A stretch of DNA of 49,531 nt from assembly GCA_026393245.1 (NCBI GenBank), contig JAPLAO010000139.1, forward strand, positions 1 to 49,531. The letters run 5' to 3'. The notes beneath the pieces are model-generated. The model was not told the origin of the DNA. It worked only from the letters and a program-made list of their open reading frames with translations, and ran no database searches. The DNA comes from Mycobacterium sp. (GTDB taxonomy: Bacteria > Actinomycetota > Actinomycetes > Mycobacteriales > Mycobacteriaceae). Positions 1 to 8,576 of the stretch are shown in pieces. The position numbers were made by a program, and so were the translations under genes. Numbering within the stretch: position 1 is the stretch's first letter; the number at the start of each line of letters is the position of its first letter.

Positions 1-180
1 GCCCTCGCCACCGGGAACGCCGTCGCGCTGACTCGACTGCCGAACGGCGTCATCGGGCGGGTCGCCTACCAGGTACTCGCGGGGCTCACCGAACCGAAAC
101 CGCGTGCGGCCAACGAGCTCGTACGCGGTGCGCCCTACGGTGTCGGCTATTTCGTCGGCACGTGGACTCCGGGGGACTAA
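1..180 (+). CDS. C-terminal end of a conserved alanine-rich protein (Rv2728c-like), partial
   Basis: Reading frame 1 is open from the window edge to a TAA at 178-180 and encodes the last 59 residues of a protein that ends in the residues GTWTPGD. The gene before miaA in M. tuberculosis is Rv2728c, a conserved alanine-rich protein of unknown role, and the position matches; the fragment is too short for a domain call. Its stop codon is directly followed by the TTG start of miaA with no spacer, so the two are very probably co-transcribed and translationally coupled. The 5' end lies outside the window. Confidence 0.7.
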   Translation, partial: ALATGNAVALTRLPNGVIGRVAYQVLAGLTEPKPRAANELVRGAPYGVGYFVGTWTPGD

Positions 181-1098
181 TTGTCGCGGCCCATTGCCGT
201 CATCGGGCCCACCGGAACGGGTAAGTCCCAACTCGCACTCGCACTGGCCGAACATCTCGGTGGCGAGATCGTCAACGCCGACGCCATGCAGCAGTACCGC
301 GGCATGGACATCGGTACGGCGAAGGTCGGTATCGCCGACCGTCGGGGCATCCCGCATCACCAACTCGATGTGCTCGACGTCGCCGAGACCGCAACCGTCG
401 CGCGCTATCAGCAGGCGGCGGTCGCTGATGTGGAGTCCATCGCCGCCCGCGGCGCCGTACCGGTCATCGTCGGCGGGTCGATGCTCTACATCCAGTCGCT
501 GCTCGATGAGTGGGAGTTTCCGGCCACTGACGCAGCAGTGCGAGCCAGATGGGAAGCGCGTCTTAATGACATCGGACCGGCCGCCCTGCACACCGAACTC
601 GCCGGCCGGGATCCGGCCGCCGCCGCGGCGATCCTGACCACCGACGGCCGCCGGATAGTGCGCGCGTTGGAGGTGATCGAACTCACCGGCCGCCCCTTCG
701 CTGCCTCGGCACCCCGCATCGGTGAGCCACGCTGGGACACCGCGATCATCGGATTAGACTGGGACACAGCAACTCTCGACGCCCGACTCCGGCAACGCAC
801 CGATGCGATGTTCACCGCCGGCCTGGTCGAGGAAGTGAGCACACTGCTGGATCGCGGCCTGCGCGTTGGTGTGACCGCGGCTCGCGCACTGGGCTACGCG
901 CAGGTGATCGAGGCCCTCGACGGCGGTGCGGCCGCAGCCGACATTGACCGCGCCCGCGAGTCGACCTTCACCGGTACCCGGCGCTACGTGCGCCGGCAAC
1001 GATCATGGTTCCGGCGCGATGCCCGCATCCGCTGGCTGGATGGATCCACGACCGGTCTGCTCGACGCCGCGGTCGCGCAGTGGCGTCACGTATCCTGA
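181..1098 (+). CDS. miaA: tRNA dimethylallyltransferase MiaA
   Basis: MiaA moves the dimethylallyl group from DMAPP to N6 of A37 in tRNAs that read codons starting with U, in the cytoplasm. The 305-residue protein has the P-loop GPTGTGKSQ at about residues 9-17, the tRNA/DMAPP-binding stretch [17 protein letters not shown] near residues 33-49, the [13 protein letters not shown] motif near residue 100, and the C-terminal [15 protein letters not shown] motif. Length is normal for the family. The start is a TTG immediately after the TAA of the upstream gene; starting there keeps the P-loop at its usual distance from the N-terminus. dapF follows after 60 nt on the same strand, as in M. tuberculosis (Rv2727c-Rv2726c). 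Confidence 0.96.
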   Translation: MSRPIAVIGPTGTGKSQLALALAEHLGGEIVNADAMQQYRGMDIGTAKVGIADRRGIPHHQLDVLDVAETATVARYQQAAVADVESIAARGAVPVIVGGSMLYIQSLLDEWEFPATDAAVRARWEARLNDIGPAALHTELAGRDPAAAAAILTTDGRRIVRALEVIELTGRPFAASAPRIGEPRWDTAIIGLDWDTATLDARLRQRTDAMFTAGLVEEVSTLLDRGLRVGVTAARALGYAQVIEALDGGAAAADIDRARESTFTGTRRYVRRQRSWFRRDARIRWLDGSTTGLLDAAVAQWRHVS

Positions 1099-1158
1099 GC
1101 AGGTGATTCGAACCGGCGACGAGCACGCAGGCTGTGCCTGCGTCGGGGAGCGGTTCCG

Positions 1159-2028
1159 ATGATTTTCGCCAAGGGGCATGGCACCGAAAACGACTTCGTG
1201 GTGCTGCCCGATCTGGCGGCGCGGTTGACATTGGCCCCCGCGGCGATTTCCGCGCTGTGCGACCGCCGACGCGGACTGGGTGCAGACGGCGTGCTACGGG
1301 TCACCACCGCGGGTGCGGCGATCGCCGCCGGCGTGTTGGAGCGACTCCCCGACGGCGTTGCAGTGGGGGACTGGTTCATGGACTACCGCAACGCCGACGG
1401 CTCTACCGCGCAGATGTGTGGCAACGGCGCGCGGGTGTTCGCCCACTACCTACGGGTCAGCGGGCTGGAGGACCGCGACGAGTTCGTGGTCGGGTCACTG
1501 GCCGGGCCGCGACCGGTCGTCGTGCACCGCGCCGACGACGTCACCGCCGACGTCACCGTCGACATGGGTAGGGCCAATCGACTCGGCGTCGGCACCGCAA
1601 CCATCGGCGGACGACGGCTGACCGGCATGGCTGTCGACGTCGGCAACCCGCATCTGGCCTGTCTGGTCCCGGACCTGACCGCCGACGGACTGGGCGCCCT
1701 CGACGTCGCCGGCTCCGTCGAGTTCGACCATGCCCAATTCCCCGACGGCGTCAACATCGAAGTGCTGACCGCCCCGGTGAATGGCGCGGTGTCTATGCGG
1801 GTCCACGAACGTGGCGTTGGTGAGACACGGTCCTGCGGCACCGGAACGGTGGCCGCCGCCCTGGCCGCACTGGACCACAATGGCGCGCAGACCGGCGCCG
1901 TGCGGGTCCGGGTTCCCGGCGGCGAGGTCAACGTCGAGGTCAGCGACACCACGAGTTTTCTGCGCGGGCCGTCGGTTCTGCTGGCACGCGGCGAACTCGC
2001 CGACGCCTGGTGGCACGCTCAACGATGA
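1159..2028 (+). CDS. dapF: Diaminopimelate epimerase DapF
   Basis: DapF converts LL-diaminopimelate to the meso form, used for lysine and for peptidoglycan cross-links. The 289-residue protein has the two catalytic cysteines of the cofactor-free epimerase: Cys87 in MCGNGARVF and Cys226 in [10 protein letters not shown]. The N-terminus [13 protein letters not shown] is the normal substrate-binding start. The ATG at 1159 has a GGGGAG ribosome-binding site about 8 nt upstream (1145-1150). It lies between miaA and hflX on the same strand, the standard mycobacterial arrangement, and is probably part of one transcript with them. Confidence 0.97.
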   Translation: MIFAKGHGTENDFVVLPDLAARLTLAPAAISALCDRRRGLGADGVLRVTTAGAAIAAGVLERLPDGVAVGDWFMDYRNADGSTAQMCGNGARVFAHYLRVSGLEDRDEFVVGSLAGPRPVVVHRADDVTADVTVDMGRANRLGVGTATIGGRRLTGMAVDVGNPHLACLVPDLTADGLGALDVAGSVEFDHAQFPDGVNIEVLTAPVNGAVSMRVHERGVGETRSCGTGTVAAALAALDHNGAQTGAVRVRVPGGEVNVEVSDTTSFLRGPSVLLARGELADAWWHAQR

Positions 2029-2078
2029 ACCGCAACGTAATTCGGATGCGCGACGTTGTCCGGGCGTGACACCATCGG

Positions 2079-3500
2079 ATGCGTATGACTGACTTTGACG
2101 TGACCGCATCCCACGCCGAACCGAGCGTCGGCGAACTCGCCCTCGAGGACCGCGTCGCGCTGCGCCGCGTGGCCGGACTGTCCACCGAACTCGCTGACGT
2201 CTCCGAAGTCGAGTACCGCCAACTGCGGCTGGAACGCGTGGTGCTGGTTGGGGTGTGGATGGAGGGAACCGCCGCCGACGCCGACGCCAGCCTGGCTGAA
2301 CTCGCCGCGCTGGCCGAGACCGCCGGCTCGGAGGTCTTGGAGGGCATCATCCAGCGTCGCGACAAACCCGACCCGGCGACCTATATCGGTTCCGGCAAGG
2401 CTCAGGAGTTGCGTGAGATCGTCACCGCGACCGGAGCCGACACCGTGATCTGCGACGGCGAACTGAGCCCGGCGCAACTCAACGCGCTGGAGAAGGTGGT
2501 CAAGGTCAAGGTCGTCGACCGCACGGCGCTGATCCTGGACATCTTCGCCCAGCACGCCTCCAGTCGGGAGGGCAAGGCGCAGGTCGAGTTGGCGCAGATG
2601 CAGTACATGCTCCCGAGGCTGCGCGGCTGGGGCGAGTCGATGTCGCGACAGGGCGGCGGCGCCGGTGGCAGCGGCGGCGGCGTGGGTACCCGTGGGCCCG
2701 GCGAGACCAAGATCGAGACCGACCGTCGCCGGATCCGTGAGCGGATGTCGAAACTGCGCCGCGAGATCAAGGACATGAAACAGGTCCGCGACACCCAGCG
2801 CAGCCGTCGTCTGCACAGCGATGTGCCCTCGATCGCGATCGTCGGCTACACCAACGCCGGCAAGTCCAGCCTGCTCAACGCGCTCACCGGCGCCGGGGTC
2901 CTGGTAGAAAATGCGCTGTTCGCCACATTGGAACCCACCACGCGCCGCGGGCAGTTCGACGACGGCCGGCCGGTGGTTCTGACCGACACCGTGGGGTTCG
3001 TCCGGCACCTGCCGACCCAACTGATCGAGGCGTTCCGATCCACCCTGGAGGAGGTCGTCGACGCCGATCTGCTGGTGCATGTGGTCGACGGCTCCGATGT
3101 GAACCCGATGGCTCAGATCGAGGCGGTACACAAGGTCATCCGCGAGGTGCAGAATGATCACCACGCCGCGCCGGCGCCAGAATTGCTGGTGGTCAACAAG
3201 GTTGACGTCGCAGACGACCTGACGCTGACGCAGTTGCGAAGGGCTCTGCCCGGCGCGGTCTTCGTCTCGGCCCACACCGGCGAGGGTCTGGACCGGCTGC
3301 GCACCCGCCTGGGTGAATTGGTCGAGCCCCGCGAGGTGGCCGTCGATGTGACAATTCCCTACGACCGCGGTGATCTGGTCGCCCGGCTGCACAGCGACGG
3401 GCGGGTCGATGCGACCGAGCACACCGAGCAGGGCACGCGGTTGAAGGCCCGGGTGCCGGCCGCGCTCGCCGCTGGCCTTAAGGCCTACGGCACCTCGTAG
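2079..3500 (+). CDS. hflX: Ribosome-associated GTPase HflX
   Basis: HflX is a GTPase that binds the 50S subunit and splits stalled or hibernating ribosomes. The 473-residue protein has the HflX N-terminal domain (YIGSGKAQELRE near residues 105-116), a glycine-rich linker (GGGAGGSGGGVGTRGPGETK near residues 193-212), and the G domain: G1 GYTNAGKSS at about 255-263, G3 DTVGF, G4 NKVD. An alternative ATG at 2085 would remove two residues; no clear ribosome-binding site separates them. In mycobacteria HflX has been linked to macrolide tolerance and hypoxia; that is family knowledge, not visible here. It follows dapF by 50 nt. Confidence 0.95.
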   Translation: MRMTDFDVTASHAEPSVGELALEDRVALRRVAGLSTELADVSEVEYRQLRLERVVLVGVWMEGTAADADASLAELAALAETAGSEVLEGIIQRRDKPDPATYIGSGKAQELREIVTATGADTVICDGELSPAQLNALEKVVKVKVVDRTALILDIFAQHASSREGKAQVELAQMQYMLPRLRGWGESMSRQGGGAGGSGGGVGTRGPGETKIETDRRRIRERMSKLRREIKDMKQVRDTQRSRRLHSDVPSIAIVGYTNAGKSSLLNALTGAGVLVENALFATLEPTTRRGQFDDGRPVVLTDTVGFVRHLPTQLIEAFRSTLEEVVDADLLVHVVDGSDVNPMAQIEAVHKVIREVQNDHHAAPAPELLVVNKVDVADDLTLTQLRRALPGAVFVSAHTGEGLDRLRTRLGELVEPREVAVDVTIPYDRGDLVARLHSDGRVDATEHTEQGTRLKARVPAALAAGLKAYGTS

Positions 3501-3517
3501 ACGCGCGGGAGCCGGAT

Positions 3518-3548
3518 TTGGCGCCCAACCATCCGGTTGGTCTATTCT
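3518..3548 (+). promoter_or_regulatory. Putative promoter of fadE20
   Basis: TATTCT at 3543-3548 fits the mycobacterial -10 pattern TANNNT. A weak -35-like TTGGCG lies at 3518-3523 with a 19-nt gap, longer than ideal. A start near 3556 would leave a leader of about 28 nt containing GGAGGT at 3574-3579 before the GTG at 3584. Confidence 0.4.
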
Positions 3549-3583
3549 CAGGACAGTCGCAAAATCCCAACCCGGAGGTCATC

Positions 3584-4744
3584 GTGGCCAAGGCCGTCAA
3601 CTATTCCCGCACCCTGTTCGAACCCGAGCACGAGTTGTTCCGGGAGTCCTACCGGGCGTTCCTGGACAAGCACGTCGCGCCGCACCACGCTCAGTGGGAG
3701 AAGGACAAGATCGTCGACCGCTGGGTATGGCTGGAGGCCGGCAAGCAGGGTTACCTGAGCATGGCGGTGCCGGAGGAGTACGGCGGCGGCGGCAACCCGG
3801 ACTTTCGCTACAACACCATCGTCGCCGAAGAGACCGTGGCCGGCGGGTACAGCGGCCTCGGGTTCGCACTGCACAACGACGTCATTGCGCCCTACCTGCT
3901 CAACCTGACCACCCGGGAGCAGAAGGAGCGCTGGCTGCCCCAGTTCGCCACCGGCGAGATGATCACCGCGATCGCCATGACCGAACCCGGCACCGGCAGC
4001 GACCTCCAGGGAATCAAGACGCGCGCAGTCAGAGACGGCGATCACTACGTCCTCAACGGGTCCAAGACGTTCATCACCAACGGCATCAACGCCGACCTGG
4101 TAATCGTGGTGGCCCAAACCAACCCGGACAAGGGCGCGCAGGGATTTTCCCTGCTGGCCGTGGAGCGGGGGATGGCGGGCTTCGAACGCGGACGTCACCT
4201 CGACAAGGTCGGCCTGGACGCCCAGGACACCGCTGAGTTGTCGTTCACCGATGTCAAAGTGCCTGTCGAGAATCTGATCGGCGAGGAGGGCATGGGCTTC
4301 ATCTATCTCATGCAGAACCTGCCGCAGGAACGAATTTCGCTGGCGGTCATGGCGGCGGCCGCAATGGAGTCGGTACTTGAGGACACCATTTCCTACGTCA
4401 AGGAACGCAAGGCGTTCGGAAAGTCGATCGGGTCCTTCCAGCACAGCCGATTCCTGCTTGCCGAATTGTCGACCGAAGCCACCGCGGTGCGCATCATGGT
4501 CGACGAATTCATCAAACTTCACCTCGAGGACAAACTGACCGCCGAACAGGCCGCGATGGCCAAATGGTGGACCACCGAGGCCCAGGTCCGTCTGGTCGAC
4601 CGTTGCGTGCAACTGCACGGTGGCTACGGATACATGCGCGAATACAAGGTCGCGAAGGCGTTCCTCGATGCCCGTGTGCAGACCATTTATGGCGGCACTA
4701 CCGAAATCATGAAGGAAATCGTCGGTCGCAGCCTCGGGCTTTAG
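3584..4744 (+). CDS. fadE20: Acyl-CoA dehydrogenase FadE20
   Basis: This FAD enzyme oxidises acyl-CoA to trans-2-enoyl-CoA. The 386-residue length equals M. tuberculosis FadE20. Visible motifs are MTEPGTGSD (signature 1, FAD/substrate), RKAFGK, QLHGGYGYMREY and IYGGTTEIMKE. The usual C-terminal catalytic Glu of IYEGT is Gly here, as in long-chain acyl-CoA dehydrogenases; the base is then expected on helix G, and Glu262 (in MAAAAMESVLEDT) is in the aligned position. The GTG at 3584 is chosen because GGAGGT precedes it by 4 nt; a longer in-frame start at 3518 would cover the probable promoter. The gene's 3' end is repeated in tandem after its stop codon. Confidence 0.93.
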   Translation: MAKAVNYSRTLFEPEHELFRESYRAFLDKHVAPHHAQWEKDKIVDRWVWLEAGKQGYLSMAVPEEYGGGGNPDFRYNTIVAEETVAGGYSGLGFALHNDVIAPYLLNLTTREQKERWLPQFATGEMITAIAMTEPGTGSDLQGIKTRAVRDGDHYVLNGSKTFITNGINADLVIVVAQTNPDKGAQGFSLLAVERGMAGFERGRHLDKVGLDAQDTAELSFTDVKVPVENLIGEEGMGFIYLMQNLPQERISLAVMAAAAMESVLEDTISYVKERKAFGKSIGSFQHSRFLLAELSTEATAVRIMVDEFIKLHLEDKLTAEQAAMAKWWTTEAQVRLVDRCVQLHGGYGYMREYKVAKAFLDARVQTIYGGTTEIMKEIVGRSLGL

Positions 4745-4843
4745 CGCCGAGGCCTTGGGTCGCGTCTCGGGCTTTAGCGCCGAGGCCTTGGGTCGCGTCT
4801 CGGGCTTTAGCGCCGCGGCCTTGAGTCTCAGCCTGCGGCTTTA
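4735..4843 (+). repeat. 33-bp tandem repeat duplicating the 3' end of fadE20 with its TAG stop
   Basis: Two perfect 33-bp copies lie at 4735-4767 and 4768-4800, a diverged third at 4801-4833, and a fragment TGCGGCTTTA at 4834-4843. The first copy contains the fadE20 stop (4742-4744). Because the unit is 33 nt, TAG recurs in the same frame at 4775-4777 and 4808-4810. Each full copy contains CCGAG ... CTCGG arms separated by 14 nt, so a chain of hairpins can form in the 3' UTR. The rest of the 285-nt gap to the next gene (4844-5029) holds no gene I can support; it must contain the promoter of the LGFP gene. Confidence 0.9.
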
Positions 4844-5029
4844 AACATCCGTCACGGGGCATTTCGGCTCAGCTCCGCCTTTGTTTCGGATCAATTCGGG
4901 TTTTATCTCGATTTGGGTTCCGTGGGCAAAACGCACCGCGTGTCGTGGTTAGCTGGCGCGGTTATATGGGACCGTTAGGCCATTGTTGATCTGATTGATA
5001 CATCTCTAACCGAACGCGGGAGACTGTGC

Positions 5030-7027
5030 ATGACGCGGCTAGGAAATGGGCTGACTCGGACGGCCCGACGCTTGGCATTGGGAGTCGCCGCAACTGCTGC
5101 GGCGGCAGTCTTGGTGGCGCCACTGGCATTGGCGACGCCCGAAAGCGACGCCGCCGACGCGATCAGCGCGGCCTGGGGCGCCGCCGGTGGTGCCGATTCA
5201 GCTGTGGGCAGCCGTGACGGCGACGTCTACGAGGTGGGCGACGGCTACGGCCAGCAGTTCACCGACGGAAAAATATTCTTCACCCTGGATTCCGGCGCGC
5301 ACCTGATCTTCGGGGCCATTCTCGACAAATACGAGTCGCTGGGTGGTCCGGGCGATAGTGATCTCGGCTTCCCCACCATCGACGAAGTTGAAGGTCTGGC
5401 AGGCCCTGACACCCGGGTGAGCACCTTCAGTGCCAGCGACAAACCCGCCATCTTCTGGACACCCGATACCGGAGCGTTCGCGGTTCGCGGCGCCATCAAT
5501 GCCGCCTGGGACACATTGGGCGGGTCGGCCGGAGCACTGGGCGTTCCCATCGAAGATGAGCGCTACGACGGTGACAACGTGAGCCAGAAATTCACCGGTG
5601 GTGAGCTCACGTGGAACCTCGGCACCAAGACCTTCACGTCCACACCGCCCGAATTCGCCGACAGCCTCGTCGGCCTGGAGGTTCCCTCCGATGCTGCCAC
5701 GCTGATCAACCTGGCCTGGCGGGCCAGCGGAGGCCTCGGCGGACCACTGGGTGCGCGGCAGGGGCAGCAGTCGCCGATCGGCGATAACGGCGCAGCCCAG
5801 GGGTATGCCGGCGGCAAGATCTTCTACTCCCCGGACACCGGCGCGCACGCGGTGACCGGCGCGATCCTGTCGAAGTACGAGTCCGTGGGCGGGGCAACCG
5901 GCGACCTCGGCTTCCCGGTCGGCACCGAGTCCGACGGCGGTGTGCCCAACAGCCGCATCAGCTCGTTCAGCGCGGCCGACAAGCCGGTCATCTTCTGGAC
6001 TCCGGACACCGGCGCCATCGTCATCCGCGGCGCGATCAACGCTGCCTGGGCCCAGCTCGGTGGGGCAACCGGGACCTTGGGCACCCCGACCGGCGAGCAG
6101 ACCGTTTCCGGTGACACCGTAAGCCAGACGTTCATCGGCGGCGAGATCTCCTGGAACGAGGCCACCAGGGAATTCAGTACCCAACCCGCGGACCTGGCCT
6201 CGTCGTTATCGGGCCTGGAATTGCCGAACTCGACGTCCCAGACCCCGGCTGCGCCGGCAGCCGGCGAAACCCCCGGCACAAGCGGATTCCGGGCGTGGTG
6301 GTTGCTGCTGATTCCCCTGGTTCTGCTTGGCGCACTGGCGGCATGGGCGCTGAGCAAGTCGGGTTCGACCGCAGCGGACCCCACGGACAGCGACCACGTG
6401 GGCTCGGGGTTCAATGACGATCCTTGGCCTGGTAGTCGGCCGGACTCCGGACGCGATTCCGGATTCAATTGGTCGGCGTCGGCCCTCGACGAAGAAGCTA
6501 CGTTCGACAGCGACGAGGACGCGATCGATACTGCTCCGACCCGCATTCCGACTGAGACTGAGCTTGCCGAATTCGACCGTGCCGATAGCTTCGAGCAGGT
6601 TGAGGCGGCCGACGCCGGGGAAAACGAGGCCTGGGAAGACGAGGTCCCCGTCGATGCCGGGCGGCACTCAGCCTTCAGTGCTGAGGCGGAGTCCATGTGG
6701 CGGCTCGATCTGGACGAGGTCGGGTGGCCCAGGCACCGTCGCGCCGCACCCGAGGCGGCTGCGGACTGGACCGCTGACGTTGAGGCGGACGTGCTGCCGT
6801 TCGAGGCCGTGGAGGAGCGTCCGGTGCAGGAACCGTGGCGGCCGGCAATCCACCTGCCACTGGCTGATCCTTACCAGGCCCCCGAGGGTTACTGGATCAA
6901 GGGCAACACCCACTCGGGTCTGTACTACACCCCGGACTCGGGACTGTACGAAAACACGCTGCCCGAGGTGTGGTTCGCCAGCGAGGACCTCGCACAGGCC
7001 AACGGCTTTGTCAGGGCTCCGGAGTAG
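5030..7027 (+). CDS. LGFP-repeat, single-pass envelope protein (Rv2721c-like)
   Basis: The 665-residue protein begins with a secretion signal (TRTARRLALGVAATAAAAVLV, cleavage probably after ALA near residue 35). An extracytoplasmic part with LGFP-type repeats follows, in two halves: SDLGFPTIDE and GALGVPIEDE, then GPLGARQGQQ, GDLGFPVGTE and GTLGTPTGEQ. A transmembrane helix (WWLLLIPLVLLGALAAWAL) lies near residues 425-443, followed by an acidic cytoplasmic tail of about 220 residues ending in a YWIKGN...YYTPDSGLYENT segment. LGFP modules are associated with the mycolyl-arabinogalactan-peptidoglycan wall in Corynebacteriales; the precise role is unknown. The ATG at 5030 has CGGGAG at 5017-5022. 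Position corresponds to Rv2721c next to lexA. Confidence 0.85.
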   Translation: MTRLGNGLTRTARRLALGVAATAAAAVLVAPLALATPESDAADAISAAWGAAGGADSAVGSRDGDVYEVGDGYGQQFTDGKIFFTLDSGAHLIFGAILDKYESLGGPGDSDLGFPTIDEVEGLAGPDTRVSTFSASDKPAIFWTPDTGAFAVRGAINAAWDTLGGSAGALGVPIEDERYDGDNVSQKFTGGELTWNLGTKTFTSTPPEFADSLVGLEVPSDAATLINLAWRASGGLGGPLGARQGQQSPIGDNGAAQGYAGGKIFYSPDTGAHAVTGAILSKYESVGGATGDLGFPVGTESDGGVPNSRISSFSAADKPVIFWTPDTGAIVIRGAINAAWAQLGGATGTLGTPTGEQTVSGDTVSQTFIGGEISWNEATREFSTQPADLASSLSGLELPNSTSQTPAAPAAGETPGTSGFRAWWLLLIPLVLLGALAAWALSKSGSTAADPTDSDHVGSGFNDDPWPGSRPDSGRDSGFNWSASALDEEATFDSDEDAIDTAPTRIPTETELAEFDRADSFEQVEAADAGENEAWEDEVPVDAGRHSAFSAEAESMWRLDLDEVGWPRHRRAAPEAAADWTADVEADVLPFEAVEERPVQEPWRPAIHLPLADPYQAPEGYWIKGNTHSGLYYTPDSGLYENTLPEVWFASEDLAQANGFVRAPE

Positions 7028-7048
7028 GCGTTCCCGCCGCGTGATCCG

Positions 7049-7738
7049 CTAGATCTTGCGGATGACGGTGACGACCTTGCCAAGGATCGCGGCTTCGTTG
7101 CCCGGGATCGGGTCGAAGGCCGGATTGTGTGGCATCAGCCACACCTGGCCGGCGGTCCGTTTGAATGTCTTCACCGTGGCCTCACCGTCGATCATCGCCG
7201 CGACGATATCGCCGTTGTCCGCGACATTCTGCTGACGGATCACCACCCAGTCGCCATCGCAGATCGCGGCGTCGATCATTGATTCGCCGACCACCTTGAG
7301 CAGGAACAGCGAGCCTTCTCCGACGAGTTCGCGGGGCAATGGGAAAACGTCCTCCACCGCCTCCTCGGCCAGGATCGGTCCGCCGGCCGCGATCCGGCCG
7401 AGCACCGGAACGTAGGTGGGTTCGGGTAGCACGTCGGAACCGGTCATATCGGTGGTCACCTGAGGAGCGGAGTCCTCGCCGCCCCGCACATCGACCGCGC
7501 GCGGCCGGTTGGGATCGCGCCGCAGGTAACCCTTGCGCTCCAGTGTTCGAAGTTGGTGGGCAACCGATGAGGTGGACGTGAGCCCGACGGCGTCGCCGAT
7601 CTCGCGGATACTGGGCGGGTAGCCCCGGCCGGTGACCGACGCCCGGATGACGTCGAGAATCGTCCGCTGACGTTCGGTCAGACCTGTCGCGGCGCGTCGC
7701 ACGGGGGCGGCGCCCGGTGTCTCAGTGCTGTCTTTCAT
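7049..7738 (-). CDS. lexA: SOS repressor LexA
   Basis: LexA represses the SOS regulon and cleaves itself when RecA filaments form on damaged DNA. With the ATG at 7738 it has 229 residues: winged helix-turn-helix at about 21-85 ([20 protein letters not shown] recognition region), cleavage site Ala118-Gly119 in GRIAAGGP, and the catalytic dyad Ser153 (VGESMID) and Lys190 (ATVKTFK). Longer in-frame starts up to 7774 are rejected because they run into the SOS box at 7771-7786, which should be outside the coding part. It is divergent from chiZ and convergent with the LGFP gene 21 nt away. Autorepression is expected from the SOS box. Confidence 0.96.
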   Translation of the reverse strand: MKDSTETPGAAPVRRAATGLTERQRTILDVIRASVTGRGYPPSIREIGDAVGLTSTSSVAHQLRTLERKGYLRRDPNRPRAVDVRGGEDSAPQVTTDMTGSDVLPEPTYVPVLGRIAAGGPILAEEAVEDVFPLPRELVGEGSLFLLKVVGESMIDAAICDGDWVVIRQQNVADNGDIVAAMIDGEATVKTFKRTAGQVWLMPHNPAFDPIPGNEAAILGKVVTVIRKI

Positions 7739-7770
7739 GGCCGTGAATCTAATCGGCCGCACCGACATTA

Positions 7771-7786
7771 TCAAACATGTGTTCGA
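7771..7786. promoter_or_regulatory. SOS box (LexA operator) upstream of lexA
   Basis: TCAAACATGTGTTCGA differs at one position from the mycobacterial SOS consensus TCGAACNNNNGTTCGA. It lies 33-48 bp upstream of the lexA ATG and is the likely autoregulatory operator. Confidence 0.85.
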
Positions 7787-7878
7787 CGACGGCGTGTCGC
7801 GTCGGGCCGTGGGCGCGACGGCAGATCTTGTCGGTGGCCTGATTTATCGTGAGACACGCTCGCTCACATGTTCGGAAA

Positions 7879-7894
7879 TCGAACACATGATCGA
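7879..7894. promoter_or_regulatory. SOS box upstream of chiZ
   Basis: TCGAACACATGATCGA differs at one position from TCGAACNNNNGTTCGA. It sits just upstream of a -10-like TACAGT (7896-7901), so bound LexA would block the chiZ promoter. A palindromic half-site GTTCGAAC follows at 7900-7907. SOS control of the gene beside lexA is established for M. tuberculosis Rv2719c. Confidence 0.82.
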
Positions 7895-7939
7895 GTACAG
7901 TTCGAACATCAGAGCGAATAAATAGAGAAAGGGGTCGAC

Positions 7940-7991
7940 ATGACAGTCCTCGATGATCGACAGTTGGTGGAGTGGTTCGCGGAGTGTCCCC
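7940..7991 (+). other. Probable original 5' end of chiZ, out of frame with the LysM part
   Basis: The ATG at 7940 has a strong ribosome-binding site AGAAAGGGG (7926-7934) and lies about 31 nt after the expected start of transcription from the TACAGT -10 at 7896-7901. It encodes [17 protein letters not shown] and then runs through the 18-bp repeats in a frame that ends at 8230 without reaching the LysM domain. It is listed separately because the LysM domain is in another frame. Either a frameshift separates them or the functional start is further downstream. Confidence 0.5.
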
Positions 7992-8511
7992 GTCCCACCC
8001 GAACTGCAGGTCCCACCCGAACTGCAGGTCCCACCCGAACTGCAGGTCCCACCCGAACTGCAGGTCCCACCCGAACTGCAGGTCCCACCCGAACTGCAGG
8101 TCCCACCCGAACTGCAGGTCCCACCCGAACTGCAGGCGGCCCGCTCCGGCGCGGCCGCCGGTGGCACCCTTGCACTACCGGGGCACCGGTATTGCGATGT
8201 CGCATGCCCCGCACGCTCGTCGCCCGGTGAGCACCGCCGTCACCGTCTCGCTGGCGGGCCTGGCCGCGTTGATCACCCTGTGGCTGGGCTCGTTGGCCAA
8301 CCTCAGCGGGGTTTCGTCAGCAGTGCCGGTATCGGCCCCGGACCAGTTGGCGGTGGTTCAGGTTCAGGCCGGCGAGACCCTGCAGCAGTTGGCGCAACGA
8401 GTGGCGCCGGGTGCGTCGGCCGCTCAGACCGCCGACCGGATCCGGGATCTGAACAAGCTTGATTCGGCTGCGATCGACGCCGGTCAGACGCTCATCGCTC
8501 CCCTCGGGTGA
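7972..8511 (+). CDS. chiZ: LysM cell-wall protein ChiZ (Rv2719c-like), with repeat array and doubtful start
   Basis: ChiZ is an SOS-induced membrane protein reported to hydrolyse peptidoglycan and delay division. The frame contains a proline-rich stretch ([16 protein letters not shown]), a transmembrane helix ([17 protein letters not shown]) and a C-terminal LysM domain ([19 protein letters not shown] to [10 protein letters not shown]). The longest ORF in this frame starts at GTG 7972 and reads eight SHPNCR repeats, an unlikely sequence for the family, and has no spaced ribosome-binding site. An internal ATG at 8197 ([10 protein letters not shown]) would give a protein of 104 residues. The well-placed ATG at 7940 is in another frame. 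The LysM/TM part is certain; the N-terminus is not. Confidence 0.7.
   Translation: MVRGVSPSHPNCRSHPNCRSHPNCRSHPNCRSHPNCRSHPNCRSHPNCRSHPNCRRPAPARPPVAPLHYRGTGIAMSHAPHARRPVSTAVTVSLAGLAALITLWLGSLANLSGVSSAVPVSAPDQLAVVQVQAGETLQQLAQRVAPGASAAQTADRIRDLNKLDSAAIDAGQTLIAPLG
7992..8135 (+). repeat. Eight perfect copies of an 18-bp tandem repeat
   Basis: The unit GTCCCACCCGAACTGCAG is repeated eight times without a single mismatch over 144 bp. Because 18 is a multiple of three, gain or loss of copies cannot change the frame; the three frames read SHPNCR, PTRTAG and PPELQV repeats. Perfect identity suggests recent expansion and probable copy-number variation between strains. There are no spacers, so it is not a CRISPR array. 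Confidence 0.97.
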
Positions 8512-8576
8512 GGGGCAGAGGGGTACGCTCGTGCTCGACTCGAGCGTCGGTGCTCGGCGGGAAGGGGGGAGCGGTC

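Noticed and set aside
2019..3422. 467-codon minus-strand ORF opposite hflX
   Set aside because: Antisense to a certain GTPase gene; produced by high GC third positions, no recognisable domain.
3548..4618. 356-codon minus-strand ORF opposite fadE20
   Set aside because: Shadow ORF without domain or ribosome-binding site opposite a certain acyl-CoA dehydrogenase.
7738..7774. Longer lexA starting at TTG 7774 or ATG/GTG between
   Set aside because: These starts lie in or next to the SOS box at 7771-7786, and the extra residues have no family similarity.
7992..8135. CRISPR-like array
   Set aside because: The copies are contiguous 18-bp repeats without spacers and lie inside a gene; no cas genes are near.
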